Assembly (NCBI GenBank): GCA_921293015.1
Contig: OV121085.1
Coordinates: forward strand, 23,697,911-23,761,910
From: Phorcus lineatus
Lineage: Eukaryota > Mollusca > Gastropoda > Trochida > Trochidae
Length of the DNA: 64,000 nt
Direction of reading: 5' to 3'
A model generated the notes under the pieces. It did no database searches. It saw only the letters and a list, made by a program, of their open reading frames with translations, and was not told the origin of the DNA. Shown one piece after another: positions 42,234 through 54,499 of the stretch; position 1 is the first letter of the stretch, and every line of letters starts with the position of its first letter. The position numbers and the translations under genes were made by a program.

Positions 42234-44600
42234 AACTATATATACCAGACAATCATTAAATACTATTCTTCAAAGTTTTATTTCAATTTCTTGGCGTTAT
42301 GTTTTGCCGTTCTCTCACGTTTATTACTTCATTATATTGACAGGTCAGATAAATGTAACCCAGCTTTATCTATATATACCTCTATATCTTACCCAAATAG
42401 TTGGCCATGGTGATAGGATTTCATCACTTTCTCTTAAAGTAATTTTTTCATAGTAACATTGATAATTGGGGAGTCTCAATGTGAACATCTTAATACAGAG
42501 CCTTTCATCAATCAACAGAAATTGAAGAAACTAATTTATTTTAAATTATAAAGTATTGAATATGGAAAAAATTTTTATAATATTTTTGTAATTATAGAAT
42601 TAATATTAATTGTGAATGGGATAACTCCCTTTGTATCCCTAAAATATGAGAAAAGTAATTGTTGACTTTGTTTTTTTATATTATCCCATGCTAGTAGTTT
42701 TAATGTGATTTCAAAATATATGAATGGTTTGACCATTTGAATTTTTTTCTCAAAAGAATATATCAATGAATACACTTCTTATTAATTGGGGAGGGTAAAG
42801 AAAGAAGCAAATAAATTTAAGAAAATTAATGGCCTACCTAAATAAAAAGAAAAATTAAACATTATAAAATAGTAATCCTAAGTTGATACTGAATAGGGAT
42901 CATTCTGAACAGACGTTAGGGAAACTACAACAATTATTCATCTTTCAAATATTGCCATGGGAAGTAAAATATACTTGGTAAAATGCCCAGGTATTAATCA
43001 ATATACATATATTTTAATTATTTGAATTAATTTTCCCTTTCTGACAACCTCAGTGTGTCAATCATTAATAGTTTTCCCAAAGTATTTCATTTTCATTATT
43101 AAATTGAATGTATAGACTTCTAATACAATAACATCCTAAATATGAAATAAATTAGATGAGATAAGTTGGGCTTATTGGAATTTTTATTTTTAATATTGTT
43201 CCAATGTATCAGTAAGTAAATAAATCATAGTTCATACTTGAAAAAGTTACAGATATCCTTCAACTTTTTGTCTTGTTTATGAATCTAAATCTTACTAATA
43301 AAAGTAAATGATGTATTAAGTGAAATGATAACTGTTCATCAATTATTTCTCAAATAATTTCTTAGATGAATTTGTGAATATCAATAAGAATAGGTAAAGA
43401 TGAAGCCCATTTATAGTGAAAAAGAATTGAAAATGTTCAAATTTCAACTAATTTCTCTGGTTACATGTTTTATTAATAAATAAAATATATTTGAAACTTT
43501 CAATCCTGTATTTAGCATAATAACCATCTTACTATTTATCAAAAAATATATGCAAGAACAAATGCAAATATAAAAACAGACTGTCTACTAGCAGTGATAA
43601 ATATTTTTTCAATATTGAAACTTGCATTTCACTTGAGATAGGATAAGGAGGAGGGGACTATCACATTCTTGACTCCCTTACAGACTTTTGATTATTTTCT
43701 GGTGAAATACTCTAAATGTATTTAAATTTTTGTAAATTAAATGATAAAAAGTTGTATTTCAATGTCTCTTTTGGTGAAAATAGCAAAGCTCCATTGCTAA
43801 AAATTCTATAAAAAAATCACATTGCTTGTTTGTGTTACTCATTGTGAAATACTTCATCATTTCAAAATAATATCTATATATAAATTTGCATATATTGTGT
43901 TGCCTCTGAAATTAGAAAATAACATCTATAGGATAAAGGCAATTACATAAATGTCTTACATTACCTTTATTAATTGACTCTCCATCAAAACAAAGATATT
44001 TAATTAGAACGTTTTATGAAAGTAAATTTCTTCTACCTTGTACTAAAAAATTAATCTACAAATCGAATAGATACAAGATATAGAGTCTTTATTGATGGAG
44101 GGGTTTATCACTATCTCTGTTTCACATTCTTTGAAATATTAATTAGTAAAAAATCCTGTGGATACAGCTTACATAATAAACCCGTGTCAGCAAATCATAG
44201 GCCTATCACTAGACTGGGTCCGGATCAATGAGACAAAGTTCTTCCCTTTTTGAGGGGACCGGTGTACTATTTTAGAGTCTTATTTAGATCTAATCATATT
44301 GATGTCAGATGTGTGATTTTGTATCAAAATACGAATCAAATATTGTTTTACAAGACCTATAATGTGTCTGTGGATTTAATTCATTTGCTGATACTTCGAT
44401 ATTTCACTGTTTGTAAGCAAGCTACAAAGGCGTGGTCACTTGACAATCTACATCCCGTCTAACAATTATTTAAAGATAGGTTTGGTGAAATATACATTTA
44501 AATACGGAATATTTACGACCAATTCTCGCTAATAATTCTATGTTTATGGTGGAATTACTTCAAAACATTTGAAAACTACGCGCTGTAAATGTTGAGGCGA
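42234..44600. other. Long AT-rich unique stretch, no gene seen
   Basis: No domain, repeat end or long frame. Its low complexity and lack of transposon signals suit an intron or intergenic DNA. Confidence 0.5.
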
Positions 44601-44654
44601 GTGGAGGCACGCTACGGAGCTTCCGGTCTTTCTGCCTCCACTAAATATTCATAA

Positions 44655-46023
44655 GCTAGCCGTCGCGCGATTTTTCCCGGGGAAAAAGGGTCAATACAAT
44701 TTACAGCTATCTCATTTACATACACAATGAAAAGGAAAGGGCCTAAAACTGATCCCTGGGGTACTCCCGCTTTCAACACGATAGGCTTAGATAACGCTCC
44801 ATTAACAAAAACTGACTGATTACGATCGCTTATGTAACCAGAAAACCAATCGAGCAGCTTTCCGCATACTCCATACATCTCTAATTTATGCATAAGCCCT
44901 CTGTGCCAAACTCTATCGAAGGCCTTTGATACATCACAAAATACCATACAATAATATTCTTTGTTATCAAGTGATGTACAGATTTGGTTATAAATTTCAA
45001 CAAGTTGTTGTACAGTAGAGTGGCCTCTCCGAAATCCACATTGGTATTTGTATAACAAATTGTTTGACACAAAAAAATATAAACATGTTTAAATACAACT
45101 CTTTCCAACAACTTTCCAACACAACTAATAAGTGAAATCGGACGATAATTTGATACGATAAAATGATCACCTTTCTTAAATAATGGCATAACATTTGCAT
45201 ACTTCCACTGGCTAGGATATACACACAAATCTAGCGACATAATAAATAATATACACTTGACTGGATTGATAGAGTTAACAGTTTGTCTGAGTAATTGATG
45301 ACTTATCTGGTCTGGTCCAGCAGCCTTCTTAATAGGTAAACTTTTAATAATGTCAGAAATTTCTTTATCTTCTATAACAATGGTTTCTAATTCGGCATCA
45401 GTTCGTCTATCGAATTCTGGTAAACATACAGTATATGCACCATGTAAATTAGATATTGACTCAAAATATTCATTTAAGATGTTAGCCTTATCAACATCTG
45501 AAAAAGCTGATGGACATTCTTCATTTACATTTTGTTTCAAAGCGGGAATGGAGGAAGCAGAACCTGACGTCTTGATCAAACTACGTAACATTTTCCAATA
45601 TGATGATTTATTTTCTCCATATAATTCGAATAGAAATTCGTCAAGATTTGAATAAAAATGTTCCGTTGCATAACATTTCATGTTATTAACTTTATTACGC
45701 TGTGTTTTATATTTTAAAGCATCAGAGTTTTTCTGAGTTTTCTTTGCCTTTTTCCTTAGTCGATCCCGCTTCCTGCTTTCACGTCGGATGTTTGAGTCAT
45801 ACCATGGTTTGTTATTAGGTCTAATTATCACAGTTCTAGATGGTATACACTGTTTGGTAAAATCATTAAAACGTTCATAAAATACACAACAAGCATCTTC
45901 AACATTAGAACATTCGTTGAACAATGCTAACCAATCAGTATTGTTTTTAAGTCTATTCAATTTATCATAATCTCCATCTTTGTAACAAAAATCCTTTCTG
46001 GAATATGCAACCTTAGTTGACAT
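44655..46023 (-). pseudogene. CR1-like LINE linker and RT (motif A side)
   Basis: The first frame has the basic linker NKPWYDSNIRRESRKRDRLR, KSSYWKMLRSLIK, LPIKKAAGPDQISHQLL, YPSQWKYANVMPLFKKGD and NYRPISLISCVGKLLERVV. After a shift near 45070 it continues with YKYQCGFRRGHSTVQQLVEI, FCDVSKAFDRVWHRGL and [20 protein letters not shown]. Motif A is intact, motif C is absent because the copy is cut. Confidence 0.85.
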
Positions 46024-46061
46024 ATGTACATCAATGGTGACAAAGGTGCCTTTATGATCAC

Positions 46062-46982
46062 TTATAGATCTATCAAAATCAACAACCCCGCTTTCAACAA
46101 CATCAACTTCATGCTGACTACAATCGGGTCTAAAAGTGTACTGGTTGTCTTGGTTACCCTTGTAGGTTCCTTTATAACATTATGTAAGTTGTTTCTGAGC
46201 AATGTATCCGTTAACTTCAGATTGGATAAAGAAAGTAAATTTTCATTCAAATCCCCGACAATGGTGACCTTGTTTGATATATCTAGAGCACCTTCAATAC
46301 TATTATCAAATCTGCCCCAAAAGTTAGTTGTATTACTTTCTGGCCTATAAACAGTGCAAAATATCAGCGGTTTCTGAGGAATAAATATTTTTACCCAAAT
46401 AGACTCATCAAATATATTTTCAAGATCAAAAAGTCTTTCGAAAGATAATTGTTTAGAGATGTACATCATTACTCCTCCCCCAAACGCATTTCTGTCTCTA
46501 CGTATTGGTACATGAAAGTTTTCCCAGGTTAAAGTTTCATTATCTACGCTTTCATCTAGATGAGTCTCAGTAAAACTTATAACATCATAGTCTGATAAAT
46601 ATTCGGACAAATAGGATTGTTTGTTACGAATACTTCTAGCATTCAGGTGGAAGACTGACAAAAGGTTGTCATTCTGAACAACAGGGCCTGGGTTAGACTC
46701 TACGTCCCCAGCAAGCTTAAGCAACAATAAAATAATCAGGATGATATTTACATTGGTAGCTTGTGATTGAAGCAGACATAGAAACATAAACACGCAATAG
46801 CAATTAAACTCCAATGATAGTAAATTAAACATAGCTTTTGTTCCAGTACATAGAATCTTGAAAAGTACACTTTTGTTACGAAGTAGAAAACTGACTCTGA
46901 AATTTTTCTTATTGTTACTAGTGCACTTGAAATAATTGAATAACCCGATCGCCGCACGATATTGCATTATGTCATTACCCAT
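46062..46982 (-). CDS. LINE leader, 2A motif and AP endonuclease
   Basis: Residues 1-90 form a leader with hydrophobic stretches (CVFMFLCLLQ, NIILIILLLLKLA), followed by GDVESNPGP at residues 92-100. The endonuclease starts with LSVFHLNARSIRNK, then DVISFTETHLDESV, FGGGVMMYISKQL, LIFCTVYRPESN and VTIVGDLNENLLSL. Past TSTLLDPIVV a shift ends the frame, but the final SDH-like part is expected near 46070. The 2A would free the endonuclease-RT from the leader. The methionine at 46982 gives the longest frame but is not proven. Confidence 0.8.
   Translation of the reverse strand: MGNDIMQYRAAIGLFNYFKCTSNNKKNFRVSFLLRNKSVLFKILCTGTKAMFNLLSLEFNCYCVFMFLCLLQSQATNVNIILIILLLLKLAGDVESNPGPVVQNDNLLSVFHLNARSIRNKQSYLSEYLSDYDVISFTETHLDESVDNETLTWENFHVPIRRDRNAFGGGVMMYISKQLSFERLFDLENIFDESIWVKIFIPQKPLIFCTVYRPESNTTNFWGRFDNSIEGALDISNKVTIVGDLNENLLSLSNLKLTDTLLRNNLHNVIKEPTRVTKTTSTLLDPIVVSMKLMLLKAGLLILIDL
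46683..46709 (-). other. 2A-like ribosome-skipping motif before the endonuclease
   Basis: The minus strand codes GDVESNPGP, preceded by LLLLKLA. It has the same nine residues as the motif in LINE-B ORF1, although the codons differ (GGGGACGTAGAG here, GGTGATGTGGAG there). Confidence 0.9.
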
Positions 46983-48322
46983 AAAGCGTATTTATTTCTT
47001 GTTGGTAAATTTTACATATGCGGACTCTGGATCGGGTTATTAGATGACATGACAAGGAATTAAAAGTTGCATGATAGGATGGCAATGCGATGTCTCTCAA
47101 ACGAGTTAATAAATCTTTTTCTCGGTTGACATTTTACTGTGAATTATTCAGTTAATGCCCCGTCATTTTGCAACATTACTGATTCAACACTTTTAATTTA
47201 ACATCCATATGTTGCAGTGTGGACTTCTCAGCTGGCATGTGTATTTCATTGATATTAGGGCACAAATAATTACGTATGCATGGTTGTTACTTAATAGAAA
47301 CTAAGCATGCAAACATTATATACTTTAGTTCTATCGGAAACCCCATATCGTTCTTCCTCATATCTTATTGATGACGTGCACACGCAACCAGCTAGCCCGG
47401 AGAGGGTACCTCAAGTTGCTAAGTCTGTGAGTGGGTACATTAATAAGCATCATCTGGATATTTTCATCTTAAGGTGTTGCTCATTATATTTCTTTCACGC
47501 CTGCCTTCAAACACGAGAAACTTTCACCCTGCAGTTGTACTATTCTTCTGCTCGTGAGCAAACGCAAAACGAAGCCTATCCCAGATCGTGAAGGAAGAGA
47601 GACTGACGAATAGTCTAAAAGCCCTTGCAACAATAGCTAAGGAGCATAAAAATCATGATATGAATTTGGAATATTTCAATATTAAAAATTGGGTTTGTTC
47701 ACAACTTATCAAGCTGAGAATATATTAATGCATTGTAGAAGATGTGCTTGTTATTATCTGCTTGTTTAATTTGGGTAATCATCAAATTAATATTCTTAAT
47801 TGAAAGAAATAATCGTAAGTGTGAACGACCTTCATATTCAGCTCCGGTTAAAACATTACCTGAACAGGTCTTATGTTCAACTTGTTCCCAAGGGCATCGG
47901 AGGACTATGCCGAAGGTTCTTATTTTTTAGTATTGCAATTAACAATGGATAATGGAAGACAATTGGTATTCCTTGTTTAGATAGTCTGTAATCTGGACAC
48001 TTATTCTGCCGAAGGTTGTAGTTAATAAGTGAATTTTCCCATATGAATATTTTACATAATCGAATTCATTCTTTAATTTGAATGTGTTATGATAATACTT
48101 AGAAAGGATGTTGCTTTCTATTGTGTGCTTCTATTATAGACAATTGCTGCTTTCAGTGATTAATTTTTAAATCATAAAGAGGATGCTTTGACATCAAAAT
48201 CATAAAAATGTCCTTCTAACCCGATAAAAGATTACAGAACAATAAAAAACATAAGATCCACGGTTTTTAAAAAAGGGGGCAGCTTAAACAGACTGGGTTT
48301 GATGGCAAACTTAAATCCTCTT
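46983..48322. other. No gene seen
   Basis: Short frames (47307-47591, 47742-47930) lack recognisable features. No repeat ends were identified. Confidence 0.45.
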
Positions 48323-48485
48323 AGAGGGGGCGAATCTATACTGGGATTGATTCACATTCGTATTTACCATAGAGGGACGAATCTATACTGGGTTTGATGC
48401 ACATTCTCAAATACCATAGAGGGACGAATCTACAGAGGGTTTGATGCAAATTCTCAAATACCATAGAAGGACGAATCTATACTGG
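48323..48485. repeat. Minisatellite, ~47-bp unit, about 3.4 copies
   Basis: Each unit runs AGAGGGACGAATCTATACTG, GGTTTGATGCACATTCTCAA, ATACCAT. Starts at 48323, 48371, 48418 and 48465. The last unit is partial and the first has a 1-bp longer spacing. Confidence 0.9.
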
Positions 48486-48497
48486 TTTTTTTTGGAT

Positions 48498-49536
<1,039 letters not shown>

Positions 49537-49553
<17 letters not shown>

Positions 49554-51445
49554 GTCTAAAAAGACGTCTAAAGTAGGTCTAAATTGGCTTAGACGTCTAT
49601 TCTCTTCATTTAGACGTCTAAGCTTAGACGTTGAATAGACGTCTAAAAGACGTCGACGTCTTAAGGTAGACCTGCACTTTCATACAATTTTATTATAATG
49701 CTTTAATATTTCAGTTTGAAAGATGTTTCCTTTGCTTATTGAATATAAACAAACCTTTCCAAAATTAGGAATTAAACATTGAAAGATTTCTGTCACTTAA
49801 CTTGAATATTACAATATATTTTGTAGGTAAAGAAAATATTTGCAACACTGAAATATAATTCATATTACATCCTATAGATTTATCAAAAGTACAAAAATTA
49901 TAAGAAAAGAAATTATGAAATGTTCTTGGTGAAGAGATTCGAACTTCCATCCTGATCGAAATTGTAGGCAATGCAGTGCACAAATGCTGTTCCATGCAGA
50001 GTTGCCACCCTTACATCAGCTTTAATTAGGCGCCATTTTCATTCCTTTGTTCTCAAAAGAGATGGGATTTCTCGAAATCAACGCATCTGAAGTGGTGTTC
50101 CTTACGGATTTTTACGTCTACAGTTTAGGTAAGACTATGTTTTCTGTATATAGGACACGCTAATTAGGTTTACCTTGTCAGTTATCAAGATTCTCATTCG
50201 TCGGTATCTTTCCTTTGTTTACAATGGTCGTGCATCTGATGTTGCAGCCTCTTCAATTAATAATTTTCAGCTCGTAATTTTGTGATGCTACTTCAAAACA
50301 TGTGTGTAGTGTTTTGTTAGTATACATATTTGAAGGAAAATATAGCTTTCTCTACTTTTTGACTGAAACTAAATAATTCATGACCAAATTCTTTCCCTAG
50401 GTGTTTTGTTACCCGAACTTTCATAGTGGAATATTAATCATTAATACACCCTTATTAAATGCAGAGAACCTGATTCAGTGTGGAACATTTTCATTTTCAG
50501 ATAACTGTCATTTTAATTCACTGCAAAGGACACCTTTTTATAATAGTTGACTTTTGTAGATTCAACTATTATTAGTTTCTAGTTAGTAATATAAGTTTCA
50601 TTTGATGTCTGTGTATACATTTATATTTTTAACAAATAAAAAAATTTTCCGGACACGTAGCTTACCAAATATTTAACAGTGTTGACATATATTTTGATTT
50701 GCATCTGAACATATAGGTACAAATATTGACCATGATCATGAATTGAGATAACAATTAAGGTTTCAATTCTTTTTCAGATACTTTGACAAATCTGTTACAA
50801 GGACGCAATCAAGGATACAATTCTCAAGAACGGCGGAATTCTTTTAAGATGCTCTTCGAGGGTGCAGGAAGAAAATGGCCTTGAATCAGGACATTCACAC
50901 TTTAAGAATTACTCTTCACCTTTGGACAATGATATGAAGATTTGACAAATCTGATTCTAAGTAAAGTAAATTTTTCAAAACATATAGAAGCAAATATTTT
51001 TGTATTATTATTATTATGATAAATATGTTGATTGCATTAAAAAGATTTTTATATTGAATAAATATTTCATCTTATTTGAGATTTTTTTCTTGATCATTTT
51101 CAAGGCACAATTGCTCATCACCTATTCTGAAAATTTTGAATCTCTTCATAAAGACGTCTTGTAAGACGTCTAATAAACGTCTAAAAGTCGTCTAATAATT
51201 GTCTAAAAGACGTCAAATAAACGTCTAAAAATAGTCTAAAAACGTCTTAAAATAGTCTAATATACGTCTAATAGACGTCTAGACGTCTAACAGATGTCTA
51301 ATAAACGTCTACTTGTAGACGTCTAATAGACGTCTAGGCTTAAACGTCTTTCTAGTCCCACAGATTAGACAATATTTAGACGTCTTTTAGACGTCTAGGA
51401 TAGACGTCTATTAGACGTCTAATAGACGTCTATGTGCCTGCTGGG
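49537..51445. mobile_element. 1.9-kb DNA transposon with AGACGTC subterminal arrays
   Basis: The ends are CCCAGCAGGCACA and its inverse, each bordered by TA (49535-49536 and 51446-51447), the pattern of a TA-target DNA transposon. Next to the ends lie dense clusters of AGACGTC/TAGACGTCTA words (49550-49672 and 51148-51435, dozens of copies, many palindromic). The middle 1.45 kb is AT-rich with no transposase. Non-autonomous. Superfamily not decided. Confidence 0.8.
50062..50884 (+). CDS. Possible two-exon micro-ORF (57 aa) inside the AGACGTC element
   Basis: ATG at 50062 opens MGFLEINASEVVFLTDFYVY, then reaches a strong donor TTTAG/GTAAGA at 50128/50129. An acceptor TTTTTCAG ends at 50777, and exon 2 (50778-50884) keeps the frame (phase 1) through LTNLLQGRNQG and SQERRNSFKMLFEG to a TGA. 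An AATAAA follows at about 51056. No homology is recognised. Evidence is signals and an open spliced frame only, which could arise by chance. Confidence 0.25.
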
Positions 51446-51570
51446 TACTGTGAGTGGTCAATCGAGTTGTAACCAAACATGTGGTGAATTGGGGATTATT
51501 GTGCCCCATAAGCACTTTCAACACTTTAACACTAACTTTCAAAAGTTAACATAAATCTATTTTGATAAGT

Positions 51571-51852
51571 TCACAGGTCAAGCCTCTTAGGAGCTCGACG
51601 AATGCGACTGGAATGTCGAACCTCTGGTTGGGGTTCTTGAGGAAGTTTAACCTCTTCACTATATCTCTTAGCTGGAGTGTTATCACTTGGGGTTGTCATG
51701 ACAACCTCTGAGGCATTTTCACATTGAACATCAGTCTTTGATGACATGTTTGAATTTCTTATTGGTTTGAGGCCCCAACGGCCTCCAAACATCTTAACAG
51801 CTGAAATTCTCTCTATATTACAGTTGGAATTTTCAAAGGAACTTTCAACCAA
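51571..51852 (-). pseudogene. Ty3/gypsy pol C-terminal tail
   Basis: The frame ends with VRHSSRIRRAPKRLDL, a form of the R-S-x-R-x-R-x-P-x-R-L-x-L tail seen at the end of many gypsy pol proteins. It is separated from the integrase by about 790 bases without gypsy similarity, likely an insertion. Identity of the remaining residues is not recognised. Confidence 0.6.
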
Positions 51853-52643
51853 TCATATTTAGCCTCTTTGTATTTCGGCAATATCTTAACCAATGAACAC
51901 ATCTGTATCAAATTTAGAACCACGTGACCATGTGGGTATTCCGAAATAATTGGCAACCTTTGATACGGAAAACGATTGTCTCTGAAAATCTCAAAATTTA
52001 AAGGAAACAGTGGTGTTTAAGAATAAAAAAGACAGTACAATTCTTCATGACCGCACGTGTACTAAAATTGACGCGTAAATGTCGCATGAAAGGTAAGAAA
52101 ACTCTATTCCATGTTAGTAAAAAAACCTCCTTAACAACGGCACACGCGAGAAACAAGCGGCTACAAGTCGATAAGTAGAGAATGTCATAAAGGCGAGTCA
52201 ATTTGTGGGATATCGCTTCGTGACAGACAAAGATAGAGGTAGTGAACTATGCTTTAAACTTTGTCTATGAACCTATATCTTGTACTGGCAATCTTTGAGA
52301 GTTGAGAAACAATTAGTGATACATATGGATTTATGAATTTGCAAAAGAGTCCAAGACTTTGTGCGGTGCTGGACGCTATCAATTGTGACCTATGTTCTAA
52401 AAATAGATCTATTTCCAAGGGATAAATCGGTGACTGTTGTTTAGAACAGAACTGTATAGATCTATTTATAACTGCAAATTTGCCTGACTATTCAATAATT
52501 TGATGCTATGAACAAATAATTGTATAACTTTTTCTAAATAAAAGATAAAATGAAGGTCTTTTGTTATATTAATGGCCTTAATCTACTTATTTGCTGTAAT
52601 GAAAATCCTATCCTATTTGTACCCTATGATTTCGTAGTATTTC

Positions 52644-53435
52644 CTAGCCTAACAAGGGTGCCTCCAACTTAGCCTTTTTAAAGGCTTTTCTTGTTTGATC
52701 AACATGCTGTCTCCATCGCATAGTAGGACCGACTTCCACCTCATATGAGATGGGACCCTTCCTTGCTGTTACAACACCAGGTACCCACTTGTGGTCGTTC
52801 CTATATTCTCTAGCTGCTACAGTCTGTCCAACATCAAACTCACTCAGAACTCCTGTCCCAGATACTTGTTTAGCTTGGTGGCTTTCAACCGTGCGTCTCC
52901 CATTTGGCTTAACTAGGTCAAGACGTGTCCGCAAGTTCCTGTTCATCATCAGCATAGCCGGAGATTCATTCGTAGTGCAGTGTGGTGTATTCCTATATGT
53001 CAAAGGAATCTTGATAGTTTCGTCTGAATGTCCCCTTTCTCCTCTTTCATTGCGCGAAGAGCTTGCTTGAATGTGTGAACAAAGCGTTCAGTCAGGCCAT
53101 TTGTTGCCGAATGATACGGAGCACTTGTTGTATGACGAATTCCGTTCACTTTCAGAAATTCTCTGAAAAATTGTGGGCCATTGTCAGAAATTAAATGCTC
53201 ATGTAGACCAGTCCTTGCAAAAATAGTTCTCAACATGGTGATTGTTCTCTCAGATGAGGTAGACTTTGTGATAATTACTTCGGGCCATTTGGAATGTGCA
53301 TCTACCACTACCAAAACCTGTGTCCAAAGAATGGACCTGCATAGTCAACGTGTATACGTTGCAAAGGGATGGATGGCCACTCCCAGGGATGTAGGGGTGC
53401 CTGATTAGGCATATTCTTGCACATTTCACATCCAT
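52644..53435 (-). pseudogene. Ty3/gypsy integrase core and C-terminal domain
   Basis: The core shows VVVDAHSKWPEV (first Asp), LISDNGPQFFREFLK (second Asp) and ATNGLTERFVHTFKQALRAM (Glu). A frame change near 53000 leads to YRNTPHCTTNESPAMLMM, VGQTVAAREYRNDHKWVPGV and GPTMRWRQHVDQTRKAF, the usual C-terminal segment. DDE residues are complete. The upstream junction region also needs a frame change from the gag-integrase fusion. Confidence 0.85.
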
Positions 53436-53455
53436 TACAGTGTTTGGCTATTTGT

Positions 53456-54418
53456 TCAATAGTCTATTCCTGGCCACCAAAAGTAACCTCGGCTCAGAGC
53501 CTTCATTTTCACAACTCCAAGATGACCAGTGTGTAGTTCCTGTAATATCTGATGCCGCAACTTCTGTGGTATCACAACCCTAACTCCCCACTTGCATTTA
53601 TGACATACAGCACGTTTATACTTGCAATCTTCTGGAGAGTGTGGACCTTTCTCACACCTGTAACAGTTACTTGTGTTGCTTGTTTGTCGCTTGTGGAAAT
53701 GTTTCTTTCCCTGTAGACGATTAACACTGGCTGCATGTGAATCTGTACTCTTGCCTTGTAGTTCAGACATATCCCTTGATGCTGTTTCATCTAACTTAGC
53801 TGTGGTAACAGCTTCTTCAAATGTCAACTTGCTATCTTTCAACATTCTCTGTTGGACTCTTTCATTCCTCAAACCAAATAGAAATTGATCTCTCAGGGAA
53901 GTAGTCAAATTTGTACCAAATCCACAATGTATTGACAATTTCCTCAGGTGCGCAACATAATCAGCAATTGACTCGCCTTCGTGTTGATGACGTTTAGAAA
54001 ATCGAAAACGTTCTCCTATCTCCGTAGGTCTAGGATCTAAATGTTCATTCAAAATTCCTACAATTCTGTCAAAACTGAGATCAGATGTTTTTTCTGGTGA
54101 ACTCAAATTCTTCAATAATCCGTATGTTTCAATACCCATTGAACTGAGAAAATACGCTACCTTGTTTTCGTTTGACACATTATTAGCAATAAAAAACAGT
54201 TTTGCACGTTCAACATAAGTTGACCAAGGTTCCTTTGGTGGATCAAATACATCCAGATAGCCAAAAAGACCTGCCTGACTTCGTGCAATTGTCGAGTGAG
54301 AATCAGTCCCAAAGACAGTAACAACACCGTGCGCCCAACACGCTGCAGTGGTCTGAATCCGGTCAGAATTCGCGAACATCGACTCGTACATCAAAAGTTT
54401 ATTGGCACATATTTTCAA
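53456..54418 (-). CDS. Gag fused in frame to integrase zinc domain (320 aa)
   Basis: Residues about 65-215 are a retroviral-type gag capsid (WSTYVERAKLFFIANNVSNE, GESIADYVAHLRKLSIHCGF, LRDQFLFGLRNERVQQRML). A knuckle CYRCEKGPHSPEDCKYKRAV then CHKCK follows, and the next residues are RVVIPQKLRHQILQELHTGH, with GHLGVVKMKALSRGYFWWPG, which is the integrase H2C2 domain. The join is at K-WGV near 53580. The whole protease-RT-RNase H block, more than 600 residues in relatives, is gone without loss of frame. The CNGCEMC cysteines lie just past the frame end near 53425. Confidence 0.85.
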   Translation of the reverse strand: MKICANKLLMYESMFANSDRIQTTAACWAHGVVTVFGTDSHSTIARSQAGLFGYLDVFDPPKEPWSTYVERAKLFFIANNVSNENKVAYFLSSMGIETYGLLKNLSSPEKTSDLSFDRIVGILNEHLDPRPTEIGERFRFSKRHQHEGESIADYVAHLRKLSIHCGFGTNLTTSLRDQFLFGLRNERVQQRMLKDSKLTFEEAVTTAKLDETASRDMSELQGKSTDSHAASVNRLQGKKHFHKRQTSNTSNCYRCEKGPHSPEDCKYKRAVCHKCKWGVRVVIPQKLRHQILQELHTGHLGVVKMKALSRGYFWWPGIDY

Positions 54419-54460
54419 ACATACCGGAACACTTTTTCCATTTACTTAGGCGAAGTATTC

Positions 54461-54476
54461 GCCATCCTCGTCGCCA
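54461..54476 (-). promoter_or_regulatory. Candidate gypsy primer binding site
   Basis: The minus strand reads TGGCGACGAGGATGGC just after CACCACAAT, a common start for gypsy primer sites, about 45 bases upstream of the gag frame. The matching tRNA was not determined. Confidence 0.45.
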
Positions 54477-54499
54477 ATTGTGGTGTTTTACCACGATAA

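Larger units (their letters stand above)
44612..46982 (-). mobile_element. CR1-like LINE with 2A motif, cut off within RT
   Basis: The minus strand has a leader plus 2A plus endonuclease (46062-46982), then a linker and RT (44655-46023). The RT stops before motif C: after YVNEIAVNCIDP the sequence becomes unrelated (FSPGKIARR). Loss of the 3' part is unusual for a LINE and suggests a later deletion or rearrangement at about 44680. RT blocks resemble those of the other CR1-like copies in this window. Confidence 0.85.
51571..54418 (-). mobile_element. Ty3/gypsy element with gag-integrase fusion, RT deleted
   Basis: On the minus strand: gag and zinc knuckle, then integrase zinc domain fused in frame (53456-54418), integrase core (53000-53435), integrase C-terminal part (52644-53003), and, after about 790 bp of other sequence, a C-terminal tail ending RIRRAPKRLDL (51571-51852). 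Protease, RT and RNase H are absent. LTRs could not be paired. A primer-site-like stretch lies at 54461-54476. Confidence 0.85.

Noticed and set aside
47307-47591. 94-residue plus-strand frame as a host gene
   Set aside because: No domain, start context or splice sites that stand out from the background.
48323-48485. CRISPR-like array
   Set aside because: The 47-bp units follow each other without unique spacers, so it is a minisatellite. The setting is eukaryotic.
49900-50010. tRNA-like or SINE-like box (GTTCGAATC on the minus strand)
   Set aside because: It fits a B box, but no convincing A box, cloverleaf or tail was found at the right distance.
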